From the NCBI GenBank assembly GCA_937901905.1, contig CALDIF010000057.1:1-48572 (forward strand): DNA of 48,572 bases. The letters are read 5' to 3'. The stretch comes from an uncultured Porphyromonadaceae bacterium (GTDB taxonomy: Bacteria > Bacteroidota > Bacteroidia > Bacteroidales > Muribaculaceae). Shown here in pieces: positions 22,898-31,747 of this stretch (its first letter is position 1; every line of letters begins with the position of its first letter). The translations under genes and the position numbers were made by a program. The notes under the pieces were generated by a model that was given only the letters and a program-made list of their open reading frames with translations, searched no databases and had not been told where the DNA came from.

Positions 22898-24445
22898 TTA
22901 TGAAAGACTGTTTATTATTTTGTCGATGGCACTTCTTAGCTCATTCTCGCGTGCTACAATCTGCTCGATTTCGGCATTGAGCTGCTCAATGTCAATTGTC
23001 TCGCGCGTGTCCTCTTTATCAACGTAACTGCTTATGCTCAAGTTGTAATCTTTCTCGGCAACAACAGTGTTGGGAACAAATGCGGTGAAATGTTTCTCAA
23101 CCGATCGGGAAACAACAGCATCATGCAAGCGGGCAATGTTCTCATCGCTCAGTTTGTTTTTGTTTCCTTCGTGCATGAACTCATTGCTGCCGTCAATAAA
23201 GAGGATATTATTGTCGGCTTTTGACTTGCGCAAAACGATGATGCAGGTGGCGATGGATACGCCAAAGAAAAGATTGTCAGGCAACTGAATTACGGCATCA
23301 ACATAGTTATTCTCGACCAAGTATTTCCTAATTTTCATCTCAGCGCCCCCACGGTAGAGAACGCCCGGAAACTCAACGATTGCGGCAACACCCGTGGTTG
23401 AGAGCCATGATAGCATATGCATGGTGAATGCGAGGTCGCTTTTACCTTTGGGTGCAAGCACACCGGCAGGAGAGAAGCGTGGGTCGTTGATGAGCGTAGC
23501 ATCGTCACTGCCTACCCATTTGGTAGAATATGGCGGATTGGAAACGATAGCGTCAAACGGTTGGTCGTCCCAATGTTGGGGATTTATTAACGTGTCTTCG
23601 TTGGCGATGTCAAACCTTTCGAAATTCACGCCGTGCAGAAACATATTGATGCGGCACAAGTTGTAAGTGGTAATGTTCTTTTCCTGACCATAGAAGTTCT
23701 TAACGTTGTTGCCCATGAGTTTCTTGAATTGCAACAGCAGTGATCCGCTACCGCAAGCGGGGTCATAAACCTTGTTGATGGTTTCGCGACCATCAATGGC
23801 AATCATGGCGAGCAGCCTTGATACTTCTTGTGGTGTGAAAAACTCGCCGCCGCTCTTGCCTGCGTTACTGGCATACATAGTCATCAGGAACTCGTAAGCG
23901 TCGCCGAACACGTCAATGTTTGCTTCATGTAGATCTGCTCCAAGATTAAAGCCGGCGATCGACTCAATGATCTCTGTTAGTTTGGCATTGCGTTGAGTTA
24001 CCGTACCGCCGAGTTTATTGCTGTTCACGTCAAAGTCGCTGAACAAGCCTTTCAAATCAGGCTCACTGGCAGTTCCTTTTGCACTTTCCTCAATATTGGT
24101 AAAAACTCGCTTGATCGTTTCATTCAAAGCATCATCGTTTTTAGCTCGTTTGGCGACATTTTGGAACAACTCGCTCGGCAAAATGAAATAGCCTTTTTCC
24201 TGTACGGTCTGTTCTTTCCCACGCAGTGCGTCCTCGTCGCTCATTGAGGCATAATCAAAATCTGATGCGCCGGTGGCGGCAACGAGTTTGTTCAAATAAC
24301 GAGCCAAGTCCTCGGATATAAAGCGGTAGAAAAGCATACCCAAGACGTAAGCTTTAAAGTCCCAACCGTCCACGCTGTTGCGCAGGTCTTCGGCTATCTT
24401 CCATATTGTGCGGTGCAAAGCCGCTCGTTCCTGTTCTTTCGACAT
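22898..24445 (-). CDS. hsdM: Type I modification methylase (HsdM)
   Basis: A 515-residue N6-adenine methyltransferase. The N-terminal HsdM domain is at 1-150 (GWDFKAYVLGMLFYRFISED), SAM motif I is VYDPACGSGSLLLQF, and catalytic motif IV is SNPPYS (near 305). Full length. It is first in the operon hsdM, DUF1016, hsdS, hsdR; 77 nt separate it from DUF1016. With a half or whole HsdS it sets which sequence is methylated, so switching of hsdS would change the methylome. Confidence 0.95.
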   Translation of the reverse strand: MSKEQERAALHRTIWKIAEDLRNSVDGWDFKAYVLGMLFYRFISEDLARYLNKLVAATGASDFDYASMSDEDALRGKEQTVQEKGYFILPSELFQNVAKRAKNDDALNETIKRVFTNIEESAKGTASEPDLKGLFSDFDVNSNKLGGTVTQRNAKLTEIIESIAGFNLGADLHEANIDVFGDAYEFLMTMYASNAGKSGGEFFTPQEVSRLLAMIAIDGRETINKVYDPACGSGSLLLQFKKLMGNNVKNFYGQEKNITTYNLCRINMFLHGVNFERFDIANEDTLINPQHWDDQPFDAIVSNPPYSTKWVGSDDATLINDPRFSPAGVLAPKGKSDLAFTMHMLSWLSTTGVAAIVEFPGVLYRGGAEMKIRKYLVENNYVDAVIQLPDNLFFGVSIATCIIVLRKSKADNNILFIDGSNEFMHEGNKNKLSDENIARLHDAVVSRSVEKHFTAFVPNTVVAEKDYNLSISSYVDKEDTRETIDIEQLNAEIEQIVARENELRSAIDKIINSLS

Positions 24446-24795
24446 ATTTGTAAGTGGTGGTTATATATAAAAACCAAACTCCGATGTGGTGCCAGCGAGC
24501 CGACCAAAGCTCATAAACTACAAGGGAGTTTGTTGTGTATTAATAAGTTAAGTGGTCATTTGCTGGTGGCAAGTTGCAAAAATACTTGCCTACGAAATAC
24601 AAAGGTAATGAAATTTTTGTAACGCAGTTACAAAGAACACAATAAAGTTTTCCACAAGATGCAATTTTGAACGAAATTTGAACGAAGTAGGGTTACTATA
24701 AAAGTGCCTCATCCGAAAAGTTTAGGAAATGTCTTATGGTCGGCAATTGTGCGACCCATGAGCGTTGCCTATTTGCGTAGTGGGAGAGATTATTA
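24446..24795. other. Upstream region of the hsd operon, no gene seen
   Basis: The minus strand carries TACCTTTG at 24600-24607 and TATTTTTG at 24577-24584, both fitting TAnnTTTG, so the operon promoter is probably here with a leader of over 100 nt. No open frame resembles a gene. Confidence 0.45.
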
Positions 24796-24965
24796 TCAAT
24801 CGTTGCCGATTTGGTTTAGGAGGATGAGGCCTTTGGGGGTGAGGCGATAGCGCTGCCGGGGGTGACGCGGGCTATTGGGGTAGAGCATTGTCACCAATCC
24901 GAAGTCGATGGCCGGGGTCAGGTAATTATACAGGAATGTCGGGCGGTGTTGTAGACGCCATAGTC
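24796..24965 (-). pseudogene. Remnant of an AlbA/ATP-binding protein (C-terminal winged helix)
   Basis: The minus strand reads WRLQHRPTFLYNYLTPAIDF, then GLVTMLYPNSPRHPRQRYRL and TPKG, ending at TGA 24796-24798. It is the C-terminal winged helix of AlbA_2/ATP-binding proteins; compare PDKPSHPKQRYYLSEKG at the end of the gene at 15171. No start or ATPase part remains. Confidence 0.65.
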
Positions 24966-25001
24966 GGTGCTAATATACTAAAATTTCGAGCAAAAATGTG
25001 A

Positions 25002-25048
25002 ACTCGCGCAAAAATCTTTGCGCGAGTCGATATGATTTAGTACTTTTG
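25002..25048 (+). promoter_or_regulatory. Hairpin overlapping a consensus promoter, no gene behind it
   Basis: ACTCGCGCAAA (25002-25012) and TTTGCGCGAGT (25017-25027) form a perfect 11-bp stem with a 4-nt loop. TTTG at 25017-25020, 20 nt, TACTTTTG at 25041-25048 is a full consensus promoter reading right. The next recognisable coding trace is the hsdS remnant at 25239. Confidence 0.5.
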
Positions 25049-25080
25049 TGGGTATTTTAGTTCCAACTGACGCGAAAATA

Positions 25081-25191
25081 TTAGCCGTCTATTGTCTTTA
25101 ACCAATCGGCACACTCATCAACAAGTAATGCGATGAGTTTCATATAAAAGGTCGTAATCTCGGTTTTTGATTTCTTTTTCAAACCGGTCAT
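25081..25191 (-). CDS. Possible small protein, 36 aa
   Basis: Minus-strand frame from ATG 25191: MTGLKKKSKTEITTFYMKL then IALLVDECADWLKTIDG. Not recognised; may be chance or the tail of a lost gene. Confidence 0.2.
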   Translation of the reverse strand: MTGLKKKSKTEITTFYMKLIALLVDECADWLKTIDG

Positions 25192-25238
25192 GTTATGTTG
25201 CAATGACAACAAGATGCGCAAATACATAACCGCTCATA

Positions 25239-25322
25239 ATGGCGAATAGATTGAAGAAATACCGACTCGGGGAACTGATTGAACATTGCGACAAAAGTAA
25301 CTCTTATATTGCTGTTCGATAA
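25239..25322 (+). pseudogene. hsdS N-terminal remnant
   Basis: ATG 25239 opens MANRLKKYRLGELIEHCDKS, then NSYIAVR and a stop. M-x-N-x-x-K-x-Y-x-LGELIE-x-CD-x-(R/S)N is the usual start of one group of HsdS proteins. Nothing further of the protein remains. It lies on the strand opposite to the hsd operon, beyond hsdM. Confidence 0.6.
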
Positions 25323-25363
25323 AAAAATTGATGAGCGTGACTCATTTCTTCGCGGAAAAATAT

Positions 25364-25371
25364 TAACTTTG
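25364..25371 (+). promoter_or_regulatory. -7 promoter element TAACTTTG
   Basis: Fits TAnnTTTG, 77 nt before the exonuclease start at 25449. No clear -33 box. Confidence 0.4.
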
Positions 25372-25448
25372 TAACATGATTGCCGATTGGCTGACACAAA
25401 ACGAGTTTGCTCATGCCCTGCCAACGGTTCACTTGAATAAAATATGTC

Positions 25449-25940
25449 ATGAGAGATTTTGCAGCAATAGACTTTGAAACCGCCAATTACGAGCGTTCGT
25501 CGGTTTGTTCGGTCGGTGTGGTCGTTGTGCGTAACGGTGAGATTGTCGACTCGTTCTACTCTCTTATACAACCCGAACCTAACTATTACAATTATTGGTG
25601 CAGTCAAGTTCACGGGCTTAGTTGTGCCGATACCGACACAGCCCCTTTGTTCCCCGATGTGTGGGAACAAATCGAGCCTATGATAGCGGGACTGCCGTTA
25701 GTGGCACACAACCGCCCGTTTGACGAAGGGTGCTTGCGAGCGGTATTTCGTGTTTACGGCATGGATTATCCCGAATATGAATTTCACGACACGCTGTGTG
25801 TGTCACGACGCAAACTGCCGGAGTTGTGCAACCACAAGTTGGACACCGTTGCCACCGCCTGCGGTTACCGGTTAACCAATCATCACCACGCTCTCGCCGA
25901 TGCCGAAGCGTGCGCGTGGATAGCAAGAGAGATTTTATAA
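25449..25940 (+). CDS. DnaQ-like 3'-5' exonuclease (DEDDh)
   Basis: A 163-residue exonuclease domain protein. ExoI has D and E in FAAIDFETAN (residues 4-13), ExoII is HNRPFDEGCLR with its Asp near 90, and ExoIII is HHALADAEACAW with H-x4-D near 147-152. Such stand-alone domains trim single-stranded DNA or RNA ends or proofread. It starts at ATG 25449. The ADP-ribosylglycohydrolase gene follows after 109 nt in the same direction and may be co-transcribed. Confidence 0.88.
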   Translation: MRDFAAIDFETANYERSSVCSVGVVVVRNGEIVDSFYSLIQPEPNYYNYWCSQVHGLSCADTDTAPLFPDVWEQIEPMIAGLPLVAHNRPFDEGCLRAVFRVYGMDYPEYEFHDTLCVSRRKLPELCNHKLDTVATACGYRLTNHHHALADAEACAWIAREIL

Positions 25941-26008
25941 CGTGGTGACATTGGCTTGACCGTGTATGACAGGCTAAGACGGTAATCATCGCAGACCTTA
26001 AACATAAA

Positions 26009-26041
26009 CATAACATATACATAACATATACATAACATATA
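26009..26041. repeat. Three 11-bp tandem repeats before the ADP-ribosylglycohydrolase gene
   Basis: CATAACATATA three times (26009-26041), ending 8 nt before ATG 26050, so it lies in the untranslated leader or spacer. Copy-number changes could alter translation or promoter spacing. Confidence 0.75.
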
Positions 26042-26049
26042 CAACAATC

Positions 26050-26880
26050 ATGATAGGAGCAATAATCGGAGACATTGTCGGTTCGATTTACGAGTTCGAC
26101 AACATCAAGACTAAAGATTTTGAGTTCTTTGCCGACAGCATGGGTTACACCGACGACAGCATTTTAACCGTTGCCACAGCCGACTGGCTGCTCAACGGAG
26201 GAGATGTCGGCAGTTATTACCTGCGTTACGCCAACAACTACCCCCACCCTATCGGTGGTTACGGCACCGGGTTTGTCGCGTGGGTACACCGCGCCAACAG
26301 GGGAATCACCGAGCCATACGACAGTTGCGGTAATGGCAGTGCGATGCGAGTCAGTCCCGTGGGCTGGGCCTTCGACGATGAACAAATCACCCTTGACACC
26401 GCCAAACGCTCGGCAGAATGTACACACAATCATCCCGAGGGCATCAAGGGCGCTCAGGCGACGGCATTGAGCATTTTCATGGCTCGCCACGGTGCTTCAC
26501 CCGATGACATCAAACGACGCATCGAGAAAGATTTCGGCTACGACCTGTCCATGACAGTCGACGAAATTCGTCCGCGATACTCGTGGCAGGGGATTGACGG
26601 CAACGGCTACGGCGGTACTTGTCAAGGTAGCGTTCCTCAAGCGATTGCTTGCGCGTTACAAGCCACCGACTTTGAAGACGCTGTTCGCAATGCCATTTCA
26701 ATAGGCGGAGACAGTGACACCATCGGTTGTATCGCCGGTGGTATCGCTCAGGCACTTTTCGGTGTGCCGCAGTGGATGCAGGATAAAGCGATGTCGTTGT
26801 TGTCACAGCAACTGCGCGACGTGGTGACGCAGTTCACCTCAACCACGCTCAATGCCCACATCGATACCCCAACCCCATAA
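26050..26880 (+). CDS. ADP-ribosylglycohydrolase family protein
   Basis: A 276-residue protein of the DraG/ARH fold, which removes ADP-ribose from proteins or nucleic acids with two Mg ions. MIGAIIGDIVGSIYE opens the fold. Metal ligands are likely in YTDDSILT (residues 33-40), with further Asp residues in GGDSDTIGC (near 218-226); GNGSAMRVSPVGW is the family's substrate-loop motif. Full length. It follows the DEDDh exonuclease. No ADP-ribosyltransferase toxin gene is seen nearby, so it need not be an antitoxin. Confidence 0.9.
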   Translation: MIGAIIGDIVGSIYEFDNIKTKDFEFFADSMGYTDDSILTVATADWLLNGGDVGSYYLRYANNYPHPIGGYGTGFVAWVHRANRGITEPYDSCGNGSAMRVSPVGWAFDDEQITLDTAKRSAECTHNHPEGIKGAQATALSIFMARHGASPDDIKRRIEKDFGYDLSMTVDEIRPRYSWQGIDGNGYGGTCQGSVPQAIACALQATDFEDAVRNAISIGGDSDTIGCIAGGIAQALFGVPQWMQDKAMSLLSQQLRDVVTQFTSTTLNAHIDTPTP

Positions 26881-27043
26881 TCAAACATTTGGTGTTCGGT
26901 TTACAGCAATAAATTCACTTATATTGTTGCGACATCAAACCGCTTGTCCACATTTCTCGCAGGCATGGATATACGGTTCTGCGCCATTATGCGACAGATG
27001 AGGCATGCGTGTTTGCCGTGTCCCCCTCAAACTTTCAACTGAC

Positions 27044-28090
27044 ATGAAAAAAATCTTTGTATTACTTATATCAATAATGTTTATGGCAACATCAAATTCA
27101 CAGACACTGACCGGACGTCAAAAGGGTTTGGCGGCATGCGCGTGTCTGATGGCTCAAGGTGACTTGGAACGATTGGAACCGGCAGTACGCACTGCCCTCG
27201 ACAATGGGGTCACAATCAACGAACTTAAAGAGGCATTCTCACAGTTATATGCCTACACAGGATTTCCCCGCTCACTGAATGCCTTGGGTGTCTTGAACAA
27301 GGTCGTGGAGAGTCCACAGCCCAACTGGCAAGCAGGCAAGCCGTGGACCCGCCCGGTCGAGTGGGACGATGCTCGCAAAGCGTACGAATTGGGCATCAAA
27401 AATCAGACTGTGGTCTCGGGTCAGCCGTTTGATTACGATTTCTGTCCCCAAGATGACTATTACCTGAAGTCACACCTATTCGGTGACATCTTTGCCGGCG
27501 ACCAACTATCGGCTGCCGACCGCGAGATAGTGACAGTAGCCGCTCTCAGCGGTCTCGACGGGGTCGCTCCACAGTTGGCTGCCCACAAGCGCGGAGCCGT
27601 GAATATGGGCAATTCTCAACAACTTGTTGACGCACTTTGTGCATGGCTCGACCACGAGGGTTACACCCTACGCAACGGTTTCCCAAAAGGCGTTGCCAAC
27701 ATCAATTACGCGCAGTACTTCACGGGCGACAGTTTCGTATGCCCCATCAAGCCGGCTAACCTCACCGATGACCAAACGACGGTGATGCCCATCACTAATG
27801 TCACGTTCGAACCCGGTTGCCGTAACAACTGGCACATTCACCACGGTGCTCATCAAATTTTGATATGCGTTTCGGGCAAAGGGTGGTACCAAGAATGGGG
27901 CAAGGCTCCCACCGCTCTAACCGCCGGAATGGTAATTGACATACCCGAGGGAGTGAAACACTGGCATGGTGCACAAGCGGACTCATGGTTTCAACACCTC
28001 ACCACCCACGTTAAAACAGGCAGTCCCGAAAGCAACCAATGGCTCGAACCGGTGAGCGATGAAGAATACAACAAGTTACCGAAACAATAA
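27044..28090 (+). CDS. Exported carboxymuconolactone decarboxylase-like and cupin protein
   Basis: About 348 residues. A signal peptide covers the first 18 or so (MKKIFVLLISIMFMATSNSQ). Two carboxymuconolactone-decarboxylase/AhpD-like segments follow (about 20-100 and 110-205: LTGRQKGLAACACLMAQGDL with C-x-C, and LSAADREIVTVAALSGL), then a cupin (about 235-325: NVTFEPGCRNNWHIHHGAHQ, HWHGAQADSWF) with the His ligands for a metal. This fused arrangement is known in Bacteroidales; substrate is unknown. ATG 27044 is chosen since it begins the signal peptide; an upstream ATG at 27005 does not. Pieces of a second copy lie at 28939-29005. Confidence 0.85.
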   Translation: MKKIFVLLISIMFMATSNSQTLTGRQKGLAACACLMAQGDLERLEPAVRTALDNGVTINELKEAFSQLYAYTGFPRSLNALGVLNKVVESPQPNWQAGKPWTRPVEWDDARKAYELGIKNQTVVSGQPFDYDFCPQDDYYLKSHLFGDIFAGDQLSAADREIVTVAALSGLDGVAPQLAAHKRGAVNMGNSQQLVDALCAWLDHEGYTLRNGFPKGVANINYAQYFTGDSFVCPIKPANLTDDQTTVMPITNVTFEPGCRNNWHIHHGAHQILICVSGKGWYQEWGKAPTALTAGMVIDIPEGVKHWHGAQADSWFQHLTTHVKTGSPESNQWLEPVSDEEYNKLPKQ

Positions 28091-28290
28091 AAATTTTCGC
28101 CAAAAATTCTCCGGGTTGAAAAAAAATGATGTATATTTGCATGTGACAATAAGAAGTTTCTGGCTATAATTTCGGAAATCATTTTAGCTCTGCAATCTGA
28201 AACACAAAACTGCACATATAATCACAAATCGGTGCATGCGGTTTTGTTTTATACAACTAACCTAATTTACTCACCTAAAGCCATGGGCGC

Positions 28291-28935
28291 ATGAGAAATC
28301 TATTACACCTAACTGCACCATCGAACTTAATCTCTAAAAAATCGTATTCCACTAACGGCATCTTACGGCTATTCGCGTTTGCGATGGTCATTGTTGTGTT
28401 TAGTATGCATCTTGATTCTCAAATCGTAATAGGGACGGAACGTGTACCCGGTCCTAACGGATTTTCTGATAGAGTGTATTATGACAACGGAAATGTTCTT
28501 GTTACAACATATGTCACATGTGCATGGTGTCATGGCAGAGGACAAGTGGTTCAATATCGACCTTATCCTCAACCTTTAGTTTCCGCAGTATGCAATCATT
28601 GTGGTGGTTACGGTGTCGTTTGTGTCGGGTCAAGTTGGCAGACTCCTCAAAATTCTTCAAGAGAATCATATGGAGGGGCATCAAATAGAGGAGGGTCTTC
28701 TACTTACCACAACGGAAATTATTGTAAGACGTGCTTAGGTGATGGAAAGTGCACATTAAGTGGTAATAATGCCAAATATGCATGTCATGGATCGGGCAAA
28801 TGTTCTTATTGTGGAGGAACCGGGTTTAAAATTATGAAATCAACCATTTGTCCCACATGTGTCGGAACAGGGAAATGCCATTGGTGTGGTGGTAGCGGAC
28901 AATGCCGTAGTTGTCATGGAACAGGCGAGCGGTAA
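28291..28935 (+). CDS. Exported or membrane-anchored Cys-rich protein with DnaJ-like CxxCxGxG repeats
   Basis: A 214-residue protein. A hydrophobic segment at about 25-43 (LRLFAFAMVIVVFSMHL) could be a signal peptide or membrane anchor. The rest carries DnaJ-type zinc-binding repeats: CAWCHGRG, CNHCGGYG, CKTCLGDG, CSYCGGTG, CPTCVGTG, CHWCGGSG and CRSCHGTG. No J domain is present. It might act in periplasmic protein or metal handling; function not known. TATATTTG at 28132-28139 could be its -7 box. Its DNA is more A+T-rich than the preceding gene. Confidence 0.75.
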   Translation: MRNLLHLTAPSNLISKKSYSTNGILRLFAFAMVIVVFSMHLDSQIVIGTERVPGPNGFSDRVYYDNGNVLVTTYVTCAWCHGRGQVVQYRPYPQPLVSAVCNHCGGYGVVCVGSSWQTPQNSSRESYGGASNRGGSSTYHNGNYCKTCLGDGKCTLSGNNAKYACHGSGKCSYCGGTGFKIMKSTICPTCVGTGKCHWCGGSGQCRSCHGTGER

Positions 28936-28938
28936 AAC

Positions 28939-29005
28939 CACACCTCACCACCCACGTTAAAACCGACAGCCCTGACTATTGCACAGCCCTCGACAATGGG
29001 GTCAC
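28939..29005 (+). pseudogene. Rearranged pieces of the CMD/cupin gene
   Basis: 28939-28974 copies the 3' part of the CMD/cupin gene (27994-28029: CACCTCACCACCCACGTTAA and on), and 28983-29005 copies its 5' part (GCCCTCGACAATGGGGTCAC at 27193 on). The order is reversed relative to the gene, as expected at the joint of a deleted tandem copy. Nothing is translatable. Confidence 0.7.
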
Positions 29006-29323
29006 ACAGACTGTTCGACCTCGTCGAGGTCGCAGTGGTGGAGACATGCTCTCATTCTCCATGTGGCACCCACCTACGGCGAGCACCACATGGAGTTTAG
29101 CATAGTTGCCACGGTTACTCGCATTTTGCCATCTCGGGCTCGACACCGACACAGTGGAAGTTTCCCATCGGGGCACATTACTTCCACCACATTAGCGCAA
29201 AGCGTCGCGCGCATCTTCAACGTGCTCGCATGGTGTTACAAACAAAGTCGACCCTTCGACCCACCGGACCTCTCCGAGTTTCATGCCATACAAATGAAAG
29301 TTGCGCACCTCTATCGGACGGTC
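29006..29323. other. Intergenic stretch with one inverted repeat
   Basis: CTCCATGTGG (29057-29066) and CCACATGGAG (29086-29095) form a 10-bp inverted repeat with a 19-nt loop. A 124-codon open frame on the plus strand has no recognisable features and is probably chance. Otherwise I see nothing. Confidence 0.4.
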
Positions 29324-30184
29324 TTAAAATATTTGGTCAGGATTATTCCATAAATCCAACACCTGCCGGGCTTTTTCACGAATATTGTAGTTCACATCGA
29401 AGATGGAACGATGAGGGCTGTAACTTTTGAGGACAAGTTGCATGTATTCTTTGGCTACTTGCTTGTGTCGCTTGCCAAAGCGTTTTTTACAGCCCTGTTG
29501 CCAATAGGTCATCAAACCCAAATAATAGCACGCTTCGAGATTTTCTTTATCAATCTTGTGAATCTCATCAAAGATATTATAGGCTTTTTCATAGTCTTTG
29601 CGTCCATAGGCAAGTGCTGCATCAATCATCATGGATTCAATGCTCCTTGTGTTAGGTTTAACAGAGTTTCCATTAATCAACCTACTGATTTTGCCGGTTG
29701 GGATCCACGTCCACACAGTGTCGAGAAATTGCTTAGAGACACTACCCAACGAATAAGTCTTATCAACATACGAGATTACGCAGGCATCACTCCAAGTTGC
29801 TTTACCTTCGCGAAAATCGGGCAGCATGCCCACCTTGTTGTTTCCCATGACATTGCACTTCACTTGCATATTTCTATCCCTATTGATATACTGAATGAGT
29901 TTTATCACATAGGTGCTTGCTTGCAGCGAGTCGTCATCATGTGAGATGCTGTTACGGTCGGCATCGAAGTGCCTGAAGTCGTTAGGTAAGTTAATGCCGT
30001 TAATATCCGAAGCGTAGAAACAGGCTTGCATTTCACGCTTGATGTCGGCAGCCTCATCAGCACCGGCTGACTGCAGTCGTTGCATGCCGGCATAGAAAGT
30101 ATTCACTGCCCGGGGAGTCGGTTCGACAGCGAGAACATACTCAACGATGCATAACAGGACAGACAGAAGAACAAATCGTTTCAT
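29324..30184 (-). CDS. Exported protein of unknown function, TPR-like C-terminal half
   Basis: A 286-residue protein with a signal peptide (MKRFVLLSVLLCIVEYVLA, cleavage near 19). Residues 25-180 are unknown (YAGMQRLQSAGADEAADIKR). From about 185 on there are helix pairs like tetratricopeptide repeats: MMIDAALAYGRKDYEKAYNI, FDEIHKIDKENLEACYYLGL. It is the last gene of the caspase operon; its start overlaps the stop of the preceding gene by 4 bp. A scaffold role is only a guess. Confidence 0.7.
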   Translation of the reverse strand: MKRFVLLSVLLCIVEYVLAVEPTPRAVNTFYAGMQRLQSAGADEAADIKREMQACFYASDINGINLPNDFRHFDADRNSISHDDDSLQASTYVIKLIQYINRDRNMQVKCNVMGNNKVGMLPDFREGKATWSDACVISYVDKTYSLGSVSKQFLDTVWTWIPTGKISRLINGNSVKPNTRSIESMMIDAALAYGRKDYEKAYNIFDEIHKIDKENLEACYYLGLMTYWQQGCKKRFGKRHKQVAKEYMQLVLKSYSPHRSIFDVNYNIREKARQVLDLWNNPDQIF

Positions 30185-30954
30185 CGGTAAGCATCTTTAA
30201 CGCGCGTTGGCGTGATTGTGTATACAATTCCGAACGAATACGACTTGAGTTTGCCACCCGGCAGGTAATCACCGCCGTTCTTCAACACGTTGTAATGTGG
30301 AATATCAGCCCATACGCCCAAGCCCTGTAACTTGCTGAAACCGCCGAATTTAATTGCATAGTGAGTTGATACACCCGAGTTGAGAACGTCGCTCGCCTTT
30401 ACTCCGAACGGTCCCACATAGTTAATGGGAATATTGTAGCGGACTCCCGCCTCGAATATAACACGCGAGGGGCTCTCAATGCTGCCAAAACTCAGCAGAA
30501 CACCACCACCGAATGACACATGTTGCATGCGATGTCGCCACACGGGTTCGTCCACACCGGTCAATTGAGTTTTAAACTGGTTCAGTTTATAGTGTGCTGT
30601 ACCGAATACCGCCCAATTCACCGAGCCAGGATTGAAACTATTGTACCCCAAGCGCAGACCACCGCCCACGTCATTGAGTACATCGCGAGCGGTGATGCCA
30701 ATCGGGCTATAGTACTTAACCGTGACATCACTCGTGGGAGAACTCAAGTCATGAACGGTATAACTGTAATAGTTGTCAAAGAGCATGCGGTTTGCTGCAC
30801 GGTTCAGTCCGGCGGTGGCAAGATTGCTCAATGCAAACGTATAGATATTGCTTGAACTCAAGTCAAGCCGATAGTAAAAGTGCTGCGCTCCTGCTTGCAA
30901 CGACGCGACAAGCATGAGCATCGGCAAAAGTAAGAACTGTTTAATCCTCATCAT
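30181..30954 (-). CDS. Exported beta-barrel-like protein of the caspase operon
   Basis: About 257 residues with signal peptide MMRIKQFLLLPMLMLVASLQ and AGAQ as cleavage site. The mature part alternates hydrophobic and polar residues and ends in an aromatic strand region (KSYSFGIVYTITPTRV), as in outer-membrane beta barrels. It resembles the operon's first gene (35632-36399) in layout: an FGVKA-x-D segment, then VWADIPHYNVLKNGGD, compared with FDLPHYNFFNRDFE there. Probably an outer-membrane protein. The start overlaps the preceding gene's end by 14 bp. Confidence 0.65.
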   Translation of the reverse strand: MMRIKQFLLLPMLMLVASLQAGAQHFYYRLDLSSSNIYTFALSNLATAGLNRAANRMLFDNYYSYTVHDLSSPTSDVTVKYYSPIGITARDVLNDVGGGLRLGYNSFNPGSVNWAVFGTAHYKLNQFKTQLTGVDEPVWRHRMQHVSFGGGVLLSFGSIESPSRVIFEAGVRYNIPINYVGPFGVKASDVLNSGVSTHYAIKFGGFSKLQGLGVWADIPHYNVLKNGGDYLPGGKLKSYSFGIVYTITPTRVKDAYR

Positions 30955-31747
30955 TGTAGCCATAAAGTCGGTTAATGTAATGTTGTTTTTCTCGAGCAGA
31001 GACTCGAGTCAGCGAGGTTATAAGCCAGCCGCTATTGTTACCAGGTCGTGTGATTTCCTCAATAGTGAAGACAAAGTCAGGCACATCAGCGAAATGAAAC
31101 TTCAGGTGATTTACTCGGTCAAACTTGAGCGTTCCACTATGTAGCAATGCGAGGAAGAAAGACAGTTCGTCTATATCACGGTTAATGGCACGCATTGCCG
31201 CTGCCAAATGATAGTCGTTGTTCATCAGGTCGTTGAACGACATGAAATGCAACTCGTGATCCACCGGACTAATGGTTACCCGGGTCTCGTTGTAAAACCC
31301 TGCCTCCCTCAGACCTCTCACACCGACCACCGCCCAGCGGTGCTGCTCTTCACCAAAGGTTTCTTGTTGCAAGATGAGCGAGAGCGTGAACTTTTCTTTG
31401 TTGAAGGCAAAGACGCATGTAGCCTCAGCCCAAGCGCACGCGTCGCTCAAGCGCAATTCGCCATTCCACTGCTCAACAGTGTTCACAAAGTCCCCGACAA
31501 GTTCCTCAAGAGAATCTCTTGGAATGCGTTGCTCCATATCGAAGTCGAAGAGTGCAAGCACATTATCATGGCGTCCCACCACACCGGGTTTTGCCTCGAT
31601 GCCGTTAAAACGCGCGAGCATCTCGGCTACACTTTTCACTTGATCGTTAAAGTCGCGGTCAAGGGGTGAAGCGGCATTCAGGTGCAATGCGCCAAAAATC
31701 ACTGACACCGCAACGACAGTCCGTATCAGTAGAGTAACGCGTTTCAT
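30941..31747 (-). CDS. Exported protein of unknown function, copy 1 of a duplicated gene
   Basis: A 268-residue protein, signal peptide MKRVTLLIRTVVAVSVIFGA, cleavage near LNAAS. No known domain recognised; the pattern HRWAVVGVRGLREAGFYNE and later DELSFFLALLHSG suggests a compact alpha/beta fold. Its amino-acid sequence is identical to that of the gene at 32399-33205. It shares one base (TAATG-type) with the gene before it and overlaps the gene after it. Role within the caspase operon unknown. Confidence 0.75.
   Translation of the reverse strand: MKRVTLLIRTVVAVSVIFGALHLNAASPLDRDFNDQVKSVAEMLARFNGIEAKPGVVGRHDNVLALFDFDMEQRIPRDSLEELVGDFVNTVEQWNGELRLSDACAWAEATCVFAFNKEKFTLSLILQQETFGEEQHRWAVVGVRGLREAGFYNETRVTISPVDHELHFMSFNDLMNNDYHLAAAMRAINRDIDELSFFLALLHSGTLKFDRVNHLKFHFADVPDFVFTIEEITRPGNNSGWLITSLTRVSAREKQHYINRLYGYNDED

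Noticed and set aside
25188..25670. 160-codon minus-strand open frame
   Set aside because: It overlaps the start of the DEDDh exonuclease and the hsdS remnant, both of which have family motifs.
28979..29353. 124-codon open frame on the plus strand
   Set aside because: It begins inside the rearranged CMD/cupin fragments, has no recognisable domain or signal peptide, and its end overlaps the real minus-strand gene at 29324.
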